From: Pyropia yezoensis
Lineage: Eukaryota; Rhodophyta; Bangiophyceae; Bangiales; Bangiaceae
Length of the DNA: 64,000 nucleotides
Direction: 5' to 3'
NCBI GenBank assembly: GCA_009829735.1
Contig: CM020619.1
Location: forward strand, 10,716,375-10,780,374
The first letter of the stretch is position 1, and each line of letters begins with the position of its first letter. The translations under genes and the position numbers were made by a program. This document shows positions 43,815 through 52,364 of the stretch, one piece after another. Below the pieces are notes generated by a model. That model saw only the letters and a program-made list of their open reading frames with translations. It was not told the DNA's origin and did not search any database.

Positions 43815-44560
43815 ACACCTGCCAAGCACGCCTGCGCACGCGCCGCGACCCGCCGGGAGGCCAAGGACGCGCGCGCACCCGCCACGACCGGGCGGGATGC
43901 CAGATGCGGCCGAGCACTCCGCGGCGACCCGACCACCAGCCAAACGCGGCGGCGCACCAGCGGCGGCCCAACGGCGGGCCAAACACACCCGTGGCATGAT
44001 CCGCCAGGACCCCACGGCTGGCTGAAAGCGGCGGGGCACCAGCGGCGACTAGCCGGGTGGAGAAATGCACCCGCTCAACCGCTACGACCGGGCGGGGAGC
44101 CAGGAGCGGCCGAGCACCCGTGGCAGACTGCCAGACAGAACAGCCAGGCCGAGAACCCGCCGCGACCACCCAGAAGGTGAAGCGCGGCCAGGCACGCACC
44201 GCTACCCGCCGCAACCAGACGGCCGCCCAAAAAGAAGCCGTTGAATGATCCGCGAGGAACCAACGGCCGTCCAATAGCGGTGGGGCATCAGCGGTTACCC
44301 GACGGCCAGCCAAAAGCACCAGCGCACCCGCGGCGACCAGACGAGAGACCACAAGCGGTCGAGCACCCGCGGGCACCCGACCGCCGGCCGAAAGTGGCCG
44401 AGCACCCGCCGCGACGCGGCGGACAGCCAAAAAGCGACGGCGCACCAGTGGCGAGCCGCCGGCAATGCAGCTCAAAGCGCCCGCGCGCGCAACGGTCCCG
44501 TTCCGGCGGGCGGCAGAGGACGCCCGCACGCGCGCCGGCACCCACCCAGCCCGCGACGGT
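43815..44560 (-). repeat. Degenerate minisatellite (~50-bp unit)
   Basis: Many diverged copies of a unit with CACCCGC.GCGACC and GGCCGAGCACC. Translated on the minus strand they give repeated VAAGARPL-like peptides. The long open frame across it is taken as a repeat by-product. Confidence 0.65.
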
Positions 44561-45040
44561 GAGCACACATCGGGTGCCCCCATTGGCCCCAAGACGTGGT
44601 CGACTTTGGGGAGCACATAACTGACGGTACTTTTGCCTTCCCTCCTCATAGTTTAGAGAGAACAAGAGGTCTCTGAAAATGAAAAATACCATTTGACTCC
44701 CCCCAGTCTCCCCTACAAAGTGGTATGTCGTACATCTCATGCAGTACACAGAGACCAAGGATCGCATCGAGAGTGGTCGACATTAGGTCCAGACTGGCTA
44801 CGCTACAAAGTGCGTGGACACGCTGAGCGCTGAGCAGCACACGTGGCCTGCCTAATCGAGGGATCTTGGACGCCGTCCGGCACTGCTGTAAGCGCGGTCG
44901 GGTCGCCCATGGAAACTGCAGACACGTCTCGCATTGGCAAGATACGACACTCGTTCCGGCCCCCTACCCTGCCAGCGATGTCTGTATATTGAAGCGGCCC
45001 GCACGCACTCCGCCCCCTCACCGTGAAGCCGCACCACCAC

Positions 45041-45100
45041 GCGCCATTGTCGGGACGCCCGCTCACCCACGCGCCATTGTCGGGACGCCCGCTCACCCAC
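45041..45100 (+). repeat. Perfect 30-bp tandem duplication
   Basis: GCGCCATTGTCGGGACGCCC plus GCTCACCCAC occurs twice back to back (45041-45070, 45071-45100), so the duplication is recent. Confidence 0.95.
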
Positions 45101-45179
45101 ACCGTCGGACCACCACGACCATCCTATGCGACTTGCCCGATCGTCGTCTGGGCTTTGTTGGTGACCAGGGTTGGTTGGG

Positions 45180-45445
45180 GCGGGGGGGGGGAGAGGCGGG
45201 GGGGGGAGGGAGGGCGCCGCCAGGGAGGTGGATCGGCGGCTTGGCCGGGGGCGGAGCACGGGCGCGGCGGCTCTGTTGGGGGAGGGGGGCGGATCGCGCC
45301 AGCACGGTCGGCGCGGTTTTTCAAACGGCGCCGGCACCGCTGCTGGCGTGCCGCCCCCGAGCCGCGCCCCCGCCCCACAGCCGCGTGGCCTCTTCGTTGC
45401 TCCTTGCCCTTCACCCCCTCGCCCGCCTCCCGAGGTGGTGGCCAA
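45180..45445 (+). promoter_or_regulatory. Single copy of the helicase-type ~335-bp upstream repeat
   Basis: Reading in the direction of the downstream gene, this segment contains the G run, GGCGCGGCGGCTCTGTTGGG, ATCGCGCCAGCACGG, GCGCGGTTTTTCAAAC, GCCGCCCCCGAGCCGCGCCC and CTCCCGAG followed by GTGGTGGCCAAG. These correspond in order to the unit repeated five times upstream of the SEN1-like gene, in the same orientation relative to the gene. A shared promoter, 5' exon or intron is the inferred role. Confidence 0.65.
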
Positions 45446-45534
45446 GTCGGCGGGTGGTGGTGGCGGTGCGGTGCGTGTGTCGCCTGTGAGACCGGTTTTC
45501 GAGACCAGCAGCCCCCCCGGGGAACGTTGCCATC

Positions 45535-46320
45535 GTGCCGGGGCATGCGGCGCACAGCCTTCATGGTGGGGCGGCTCACTTTGCTGTCGATGTGTTTGTA
45601 GACTACTTGCGCTTTTTTGGCTTGCTCACGGGTGCCCCCGGCGCCGCCGCTTCCCGTATCAGCGAGGACGCCGCGGCAATGTGTCACGGCGGAATGGCCC
45701 TAGCAGCGGTGGCCGTGGCTGTCCAGTGGGAAAACTTGTACTGTGTGGCTGCCCGTGCGAGTGTCGGGCGCCCTCCGGCTCGGGAGCAGCCGGTGGCCTG
45801 CGAGCACGTGCCCACGGCCTTGCTCATTGCGTGTCGCGCCGTCTGTCGGCGGCTGCAGAGTTGTGGTCTGGCGGCGGACGCGGCGGAAGCCGATCAAGAG
45901 CCCGTGCGGCTGATCAACTCTCTGATGGCGTTCAACGAGGCTGAGGGGCTGTCCGTCGCCATTGCCGAGCTGGCCCTCCGCGCGGTGTGGCAGGACGCCC
46001 ATCCCACCGTGCGCGCCGCCTCGTTCGTTTCCGTCCCGGACGTTGCGTCCATGCGGCGTGTCGTGGACGCGGCAATGGCTCCCACCGGCACGGGCACGGG
46101 TGCATGGCCGTCTGCGGTTTGTATGCCGGCGGATCTGGCCGTTGTCATTAAGTACCCTGACATGCACCTCGTCTTGGAAGCTGGCACCACCGCGACAGCG
46201 GCCGCTGTCGCGGGAGAGGCTACGGGGCAGCACGTTGAGGAGGCGGCGGTCCCGGAAGCCTCCCCGCCGTCCCGTCGCCGGAGTCTGCGCCTGGCCATGC
46301 GCAGCACACGGGGGCGATAG
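45535..46320 (+). CDS. Hypothetical protein, paralogue A of a convergent pair
   Basis: Function not recognised; mostly alpha-helical-looking, ~260 residues. It aligns from its first residues with the gene at 47.3-47.9 kb: both have VxxLRFFGLLTG.PGAA, then MA.AA...A..W.N.Y, VPTA[LM]LIACRA.C.RLQ, and the near-identical AIAELALRAVWQDAHP / AVAELALRAVWQDAHP. The frame is open from a TGA at 45487, and the position matching the paralogue's ATG is GTG (45535). There is no earlier ATG, so the start codon may be lost or come from an upstream exon. The extra C-terminal segment ends in SPPSRRRSLRLAMRSTRGR before TAG. The helicase-type upstream repeat ends ~90 bp before. Confidence 0.6.
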   Translation: MPGHAAHSLHGGAAHFAVDVFVDYLRFFGLLTGAPGAAASRISEDAAAMCHGGMALAAVAVAVQWENLYCVAARASVGRPPAREQPVACEHVPTALLIACRAVCRRLQSCGLAADAAEADQEPVRLINSLMAFNEAEGLSVAIAELALRAVWQDAHPTVRAASFVSVPDVASMRRVVDAAMAPTGTGTGAWPSAVCMPADLAVVIKYPDMHLVLEAGTTATAAAVAGEATGQHVEEAAVPEASPPSRRRSLRLAMRSTRGR

Positions 46321-47266
46321 TGGAGGTAAGGGCCCAAGAAACCTGTTCCGCCTTCTTTTGTCTTTGACCCTGTGCCGTGCATCACCCGGTACATCCACGC
46401 CGTGTCGGGAAACGCCCGTTTGGAGAGCGCCTACGGGAGCTCACACGACGACTCTCTTGGTCGTGTGTGCGGTAAGCATGTAAAGGATGCTGCCTTTTCT
46501 GTTTGGGGGGGGGGGGGGGCGATTTCTCATGCCCCACCCCTGAGAGCTACTTTGTCGCGTGTGGAACGCCTCTGTGCCAACACTTGACAACATGTTCTGT
46601 CTATGGTGGAAGAGATGTGGGCGGGTTGGAGGCGTATCATGCTTTGCATAGACCATTCCCATGCTTCTACACGTTGTGTCTGTGGTCGTGTCCTTGGCCG
46701 ACCGTGCGTTGGCGTTGTGTAGCGTGCCCCCGGCCCACCACCTGTACAAAAAACCGTATCTTCCACGCGCCCTACTCACCAATGCGGGCCACACTGCGGG
46801 GGGGGGGGGGCAGGCAGACAAGTACTTTTTCACCTTCTTGTCCTCGCGCAGCTACGCAACGCGAGCTGCCGCGCCGCAATGGGCGACGCGACAGACACGT
46901 CGGCCCACGCCCAGGCGCCCGTGCTGACCTGCTTGGCCGTCACTGTCCTCTTGCGCCTCGAAATCGGACCTCCACACGGGCCGAGGGCGTCTGGGGTACT
47001 CCGCATCCGTCCTATGGACCACGAACAAAAGACCGGGGACCCCGACGAGGCCATGGCGTACAGTAGCCGCCAGATAGGGAGGGAGGGGGGGGGGGGGGGG
47101 GGGGGCGCCAGCAAGGGGCTTCCCAGGCACCCGTGTGGGGGCCTGGACACGCGATGGACAACGCGATGGAAAACAATTTGTACAAGAGCCACCGATACAT
47201 CCCCACGGACACCCAGTACCCGTCGTACAGACAAACCACCCACACAGTGCCGGCGCCGTGGACCTC
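46321..47266. other. Between the convergent paralogues; no gene seen
   Basis: Contains G runs at 46504-46519, ~46798-46810 and 47085-47105 and otherwise unassigned sequence. Open frames are short or low-complexity. Confidence 0.5.
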
Positions 47267-47926
47267 CTACAAAGGGAAATTCGAAAAATAATCCCCCTCG
47301 GGATACCCACTCGCACTAAACAAGCCGGCGGGGGGGTCCAGCGCCGACGCGGGCGGGTCCCCATTGTCTCCGATAGGGGCCTTGGCAGCGTCCACACAGT
47401 GTCGCATTGCAGAGACGTCCGCCGCGAACGCCGCCAGTGCCACATGTGCCACTGGCGGGTGAGCGTCTTGCCACACCGCCCGGAGGGCGAGCTCTGCAAC
47501 CGCAACAGCGAGTCCGTCGGCCGCGTTGAGTGCCACCACAGAGGAGATCAGCCGCAGGGGCTCTTCGTCGGCTGCCGCCCCTCGGGGTGTCAGACCCGAT
47601 CCCTGCAGGCGGTCACAAGCGGCCCTACAGGCAATAAGCATGGCAGTCGGTACATATTGGGCGGCCACAGGCTCTGGCCGCGCCGCCGGCAGGGGGCTGT
47701 TGAGACGGCCAGGAACAGAGTACGTGTTGTCCCACTCAAGGGCAATAAAGATCGCCGCCGCAGCCATTCCGCTACGGCTCCTCCCCGCCGTGAGGTCGTT
47801 GACGTGGGAGGAGGCGGCGCCGGGGACGCCCGTCAGCAGGCCAAAAAACCGCAGCACGAGCACAAACGTCTCGACGGCACCGTGCAGAGCGCCACCATTG
47901 GCGGTATAGATGGACCGACGCGGCAT
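47267..47926 (-). CDS. Hypothetical protein, paralogue B of a convergent pair
   Basis: Function not recognised; 219 residues from the ATG at 47924-47926 (MPRRSIYTANGG) to a TAG at 47267. This start is chosen because homology with paralogue A begins here, although the frame is open to 48103. Shared blocks are VLRFFGLLTGVPGAASS, MAAAAIFIALEWDNTY, VPTAMLIACRAACDRLQ, PLRLISSVVALNAADGL, and AVAELALRAVWQDAHP. It lacks the basic C-terminal extension of A. The pair is arranged tail-to-tail ~950 bp apart, as from an inverted duplication. The conserved helix pattern is loosely cyclin-like, but no cyclin motif is clear. Confidence 0.65.
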   Translation of the reverse strand: MPRRSIYTANGGALHGAVETFVLVLRFFGLLTGVPGAASSHVNDLTAGRSRSGMAAAAIFIALEWDNTYSVPGRLNSPLPAARPEPVAAQYVPTAMLIACRAACDRLQGSGLTPRGAAADEEPLRLISSVVALNAADGLAVAVAELALRAVWQDAHPPVAHVALAAFAADVSAMRHCVDAAKAPIGDNGDPPASALDPPAGLFSASGYPEGDYFSNFPL

Positions 47927-49411
47927 CGTCACGAGTACCCCCCCGCGGCGCACGGACAGGGCACACAGGGAATGCACCAGGGACAGGGGACACAGCCACA
48001 AAGACAATAGGGATATATAATCCGGCAGGATGATCGCGTCTGTCGTCTCGCCTTGCACCTTGTTGGCACCCTTTCCACAAAGCACGCATCCGTCCAGCAC
48101 CACGTCAGCGTTTGCACGGTCGCCCCAGTCCTAGTCGCAGTCTGATTGGTCCATTATTTTCGCTGGGGGGTATCGGTACGTAGCCTGACCGCGGATGACT
48201 TGTCGGTATTCGGGGTGGCCGTGAGGCGCTGGCACTGTATCCTTCTCGTGGGACAATCTGACCACGGCGGGTAAATATGACTGGCCAAAGAATCACCAGT
48301 TTCATAGTGTTTACATAGGAACCTGCGTCCGTCAGATGGTCCACGAGGTCCCCCATGGACCGTCAAAGCGCGCAAAGGGAGAGGCAGAAGGACAAGCAAT
48401 GATCGCCGTGGCCGCTAAATAAAAATATTGGACCCGCACAGGCGAGGAGCTCCTGTTCACGTCTTCGCGGGGTGTAGGGGGTGGACCAAAACGTGGAGGT
48501 CAACAGAGGTTACAGTACTGTATGTACGGAGGCGCGGAGAGCCCCAGACAGAAATCCGAGCAAGTGCTGTCTTGTTTTTTTTTGTTTTTTTTGTTTGGGC
48601 TGGATTTCCAACGAGGTTACCTGTACATACAGTACAGTGCACTGTACGTTCATGGCGTCCTCAGCGCCCAATGCGGTGTCCTGGTTTGGGATACGCTACA
48701 GCGCAGCGGTAGAAGATCAGCCGACTGGGGCGGGCGAGGGCCCAGCTGGGTGCCACCTGCATCCAGTCTCTCAGCCAATGGAAATTCTTTCCGTGACGTT
48801 GTCCGGACGAGATTTACCATCCCTACACTCATGCTCCCCTGCACGAGGCCGCTCCGCTGCCAGCCGTTCCACGGGCGGCGACGACCGCGCAACAGCCTGC
48901 CGCGCATCGCGAGAGCGCGGTGTGGTCGAGAGTTACGTATCGTGATCGCAAATGGCCAGCCGTGACTCGCCCTCGGTCAAGGACGTGCGCACCGCCACGG
49001 GGGATCCTCCGAGGTGCGGGGTCGGGCTGTGATGGCGGTGGCGGGGCCGGGCTGTGACTGCACAGGCGGGGCGGTTAGGTCCGTGGGAGGGAGTGCGCGG
49101 GGCGGCGACGTTGGTGGGGGGGGTGGAGGCGGGGCGGGGTGGAGGGGCCCAGCCGGACACGGCGTCTTCTAGCGAAAAAGTTGGCCCGTTCCTGATTAAA
49201 TGTCATCGGCCGGGCACACGCGCAGGGCCGAAGGGTGGGGCGGAGTGGGGGGTTGTGTGGGCCGTGCGTCCGCACCGTGTGTAAATAATCTCGACGACAT
49301 CATGCCGTGATGGCAAAGCAAGGCGGCCCTCGGGCGGGACGGGGCGGGAAGCGTGGGGGAGCGGGAGGGGGGGGGGGGGGGGGGCCCGCCCCCCATCCCT
49401 GGGGACCACAG
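47927..49411. other. No gene seen; one imperfect inverted repeat
   Basis: An inverted repeat (about 48510-48526 with CAGTACTGTATGTAC, and about 48621-48637 with GTACATACAGTAC) encloses ~95 bp including T runs; it could be a small hairpin or a MITE remnant. A G run is at about 49369-49383. No gene is supported. Confidence 0.45.
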
Positions 49412-49487
49412 CAGCGGCTGATGGGGGGTGAGGGTCGTATCTACAAACCGCGATTCCCCGTGCCCCACGTGTCCATTGCATTGCAGA
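49412..49487 (+). repeat. Left unit of a ~70-bp tandem duplication split by the gypsy insertion
   Basis: This unit (GGCTGATGGGGGGTGAGGGTCGTATCT and onward to CCACGTGTCCAT) recurs with few changes at 58841-58912, immediately beyond the other end of the gypsy element. Before insertion the two would have been adjacent. Confidence 0.8.
49483..49487 (+). repeat. Target site duplication (left), GCAGA
   Basis: GCAGA precedes the left LTR and follows the right LTR at 58839-58843, a perfect 5-bp duplication as expected for Ty3/gypsy integration. Confidence 0.92.
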
Positions 49488-49957
49488 TGTGGCAAAAACC
49501 ACTCGCACACACGGCACCCAAGTTGGGGCGGTGTACAAGGGCTGCTTCCCGTGTCGGGGGAACCGGAAGAAGTGCAAGTCGCACACACTCTGTCCCTGTT
49601 GTGGGGCAAACCCCCCACTGACAAACAAGAAGATGGTGTGTGGTCCAACAGTTTCTTGGTCGGGACGGGGACGCAGGGCCAAGCCCCGCTGTCCCTCCCC
49701 TTATCCCCCCAGGGTCCACTCAGAATCTCGCCACTCAGAATCTCCCACCCCGGCACCTGCCCACCGGGCCACACGAAAAGTCAAGACGATAAATGCAGAA
49801 AACCCTCAAATCCAAGTTGGATTTACTACTAAGCTAACTATCCCAAACTTAGGGAATACGGACCCAAATGCAGGGGGAGGAACGGATCAGGCTAGTGGCC
49901 TGCCGCCCCTTGCATGGCACGTGTTGCCCCCCCTACCTGGGGGTCAATACTGCCACA
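49488..49957 (-). repeat. 3' LTR of the gypsy element
   Basis: Begins TGTGGCAAAA and ends TACTGCCACA on the plus strand; 470 bp, differing from the partner LTR at three positions (for example GCTGCTTCC versus GCTGCCTCC, and AAAAGTCAAGACGAT versus AAAATTCAAGACGGT). Contains a short tandem GATTCTGAGTGG duplication. Confidence 0.97.
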
Positions 49958-49970
49958 CTCCCCTCTCCTC
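49958..49970 (-). other. Polypurine tract of the gypsy element
   Basis: On the minus strand GAGGAGAGGGGAG directly abuts the 3' LTR (TGTGGCAG). A 13-nt pure purine run in this position confirms the minus-strand orientation of the element. Confidence 0.92.
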
Positions 49971-50297
49971 AGTTCCGACCGACCCGGTCGGCCCTGTGAG
50001 GGGGTGCGTAAACGCACGTCTCGGCGTTGGGGGACGCGACTTGCTGTCCCCCCCTTGAGTACGTCACGCGGATGTGGAGGCGGTCACGTTGACCGCCCCT
50101 CTCCTCAAGCTTGCCCACTTGGCAGCTTGCTCTCCTCGGCTCACACCTCACCACCACCACCACTTCCCCTTCACCTTACACGGGGCCGCCCCACGCTGGG
50201 GAGGCCACCCGTCTACCCACGATCCGAGTCCTCCTCAACTCGAGGCGGGTCTCGTGCCGCGATAGCCAGGGCGTCTCTCCCCAACTTGGGGAGAGCC

Positions 50298-52211
50298 ATG
50301 GCGACTCCGGGAGTGGAGACGGACTCTCTCGATGAGCGTATGGAGGACACCTCCTACGGTGCAGCGCCCGCCGGGACTTCCGGCGGGGGCTCCGCGATCG
50401 CTCCGGGGGATGGGACTCCCGCGTCACCCGGCTTTGGGTTGACGGCGGGATCTCCCCCGGAGGCGGGACAAATTGTCCCGCGTGAGGCCTTGGGGCGGTG
50501 GTTTTACCCCGCTTGGCCTCTGTATGAGGAGGGGTTGACCGTTCTTCGCTGTGGCCGACTTGGCGCAGCGATGGGTCGAGTATGGGACCGCCTACGGGAG
50601 AAGTATTCCCGTAGGGTCGGGTTCCCTGCCGGCTTCAGGACGGACCAGTTTGCCTTCCTGGACGACGAGGAGGTTGAGGACGTGCAGCGGGCCAAGGCCA
50701 TGGTGGACCGCGGGGGAACTATCCCGGGTCCCGGCGACTTGCCGACCTTCACTTGGGACGCGGTGGCAACTCGCCCCCCGTACCTTCACGAGGCCGATCC
50801 GCACACTCATCACTTTAATGTGCGGATGGAGAAGGACTTCCGACGAGGTCCCTACTTGGTGACCTCGGCTCAACTTGAGTTTCCTCAGCAGTCTGCTGCC
50901 AGTAAGGAGCAGTACTATCCGAAGAAACCCGAGTGGTGGCCTCAAGTTGAGGTCCCCTACGGGTTCCCGGCGTTGTTGCCACGGTTGCTTGACCACTTTG
51001 GCTCCGTCATGTTGACGGCTGGCCCTGATCACCTGGTGTGGGCCATGTTGGCCACCCAGTGGCTCCTCGAGGTCATGTCGACCTGGGTCTCTTGTGTTCA
51101 GCGGCGGGGGATGCTCTGGCATCTCCCCCTCCGGCTCATCCAGGGTTTGGAACAGCTCACCCCTCAGCTAGTTGCTGAGGGGTGCTCGTCAGGACAACTC
51201 ACTCTACTTGAGGAGATGCTCCGCCTCCACAAGTTTATCGAGTGGGAGAGCATTGAGCAGAAGTTGCGCCGCCCCACTCGTGGGCCCAAGGACGATGGCG
51301 CACTTCGCCAGTTCGTGTGGGTCGCTCGTGAACTTCACGACGGCCGTGTGGTCCTCCGAGAGGGGTTGGGCATCGGGGACTACCCGTATGCCCCGGGGGT
51401 GGATCGCCACACTGCGCCACCCCCGGACAAGCCCATAGTTATGGCTGTGCCCTCATATGATGATCATAAGACTCAACCTACTGCGGGGGCCCCAAGTCGG
51501 GGTCGCAGTTACACCCGGGTTCCGCCACCTCGGCGTGTTCCTCCGCTCCCTCCTGTCCCCTTCCAACCGCACGGGGACATCCCGATTAGCGTGGCCATTG
51601 AGTCGTCCACCCCGGTGTCCCCCAACTTGGGGGCCACCCTCCTGACGGTATACCCCAAGTTGGTGTTACCGCCCACGCCTCCAACCTCAGAGATGATGAT
51701 CACCACGTTGGTGCGCACCATTTCCTGGTTGGCCGCGTCGACCGCAACCCTCCAAACTTCCGAGACTCCTCAACTTGAGGAGCGCGCTCGTACTGCAGTG
51801 GCGACCGCGAGTTGCGAGTCGGTGGCGGAGTTTATGACGGCCGAGTTGGCTCGCATTGGGGCTATTATGCCCCAGCCAGCCCCACTTGGGCGTGGCAAGC
51901 GTCGTGCGAGCCGGGCATACTCGCCTCCTCGCCGTCGTCGCCGACACTCACGGCGCTCTCCCTCCGTGTCGGAAGACGAGTTGTCTTACTCCGTCTCGGA
52001 GTCCTCTACCCCGTCGGAGACGGAGTCTGTCCGGCGTCTGCGTCGCAAACTTGCGCGCAGGACCAGGCAGAAGAGTAGCCACGGTCGGCGCCACTTGCGC
52101 GACCGTGAGGGGCGCGACGGGTCCGACGTGGAGCCGCCGGCCCTGCCGACTGGTGGGGAGCGTTACCGCCGCGAGGGCCGTGGGATTGGTGAGTCTAGCA
52201 TGCATGCCTAG
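50298..52211 (+). CDS. Antisense accessory protein of the gypsy element (WWxxVEVP family)
   Basis: Function unknown. It is encoded on the strand opposite to gag-pol, tail-to-tail with pol (152 bp apart), between pol and the 3' LTR; its 5' end points to that LTR. The ATG at 50298 (MATPGVETDSLDERMEDTSY) is chosen because it follows non-coding-like, LTR-adjacent sequence, although the frame is open from 49914 inside the LTR. The 637-residue product has a low-complexity N-terminus and a conserved core with PEWWPQVEVPYGFPALLPRL, MLWHLPLRLIQGL and GRVVLREGLGIGDYPYAPGV. After a Pro-rich linker comes a Ser/Arg-rich basic tail (RRRRRHSRRSPSVSEDELSY and RRLRRKLARRTRQ) that could bind nucleic acid. Homologues lie at 6.8-8.7, 10.6-11.2 and 60.5-61.5 kb. 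Antisense additional ORFs in this slot are known in some plant Ty3/gypsy (Tat lineage); no relation to them is claimed. Confidence 0.85.
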   Translation: MATPGVETDSLDERMEDTSYGAAPAGTSGGGSAIAPGDGTPASPGFGLTAGSPPEAGQIVPREALGRWFYPAWPLYEEGLTVLRCGRLGAAMGRVWDRLREKYSRRVGFPAGFRTDQFAFLDDEEVEDVQRAKAMVDRGGTIPGPGDLPTFTWDAVATRPPYLHEADPHTHHFNVRMEKDFRRGPYLVTSAQLEFPQQSAASKEQYYPKKPEWWPQVEVPYGFPALLPRLLDHFGSVMLTAGPDHLVWAMLATQWLLEVMSTWVSCVQRRGMLWHLPLRLIQGLEQLTPQLVAEGCSSGQLTLLEEMLRLHKFIEWESIEQKLRRPTRGPKDDGALRQFVWVARELHDGRVVLREGLGIGDYPYAPGVDRHTAPPPDKPIVMAVPSYDDHKTQPTAGAPSRGRSYTRVPPPRRVPPLPPVPFQPHGDIPISVAIESSTPVSPNLGATLLTVYPKLVLPPTPPTSEMMITTLVRTISWLAASTATLQTSETPQLEERARTAVATASCESVAEFMTAELARIGAIMPQPAPLGRGKRRASRAYSPPRRRRRHSRRSPSVSEDELSYSVSESSTPSETESVRRLRRKLARRTRQKSSHGRRHLRDREGRDGSDVEPPALPTGGERYRREGRGIGESSMHA

Positions 52212-52364
52212 TTGGCAGCTGCCTTTGTTGTGAGAGTGTGAGGGTTAGGGCTGTAGTTAAAAGCCCCTCTGCGTACCACTTCGACTTGAAGCACTCTCTT
52301 GGCACTGTTGCTCGGCCTTCCCTCACGTTGAGGGAGGACTGTTAGGGTCTATCTCGTTCCGGGC

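Noticed and set aside
43492-44649. 385-codon minus-strand frame with VAAGARPL repeats
   Set aside because: Most of it is minisatellite translation. Only the last part (43.5-43.85 kb) looks like ordinary protein and is noted separately.
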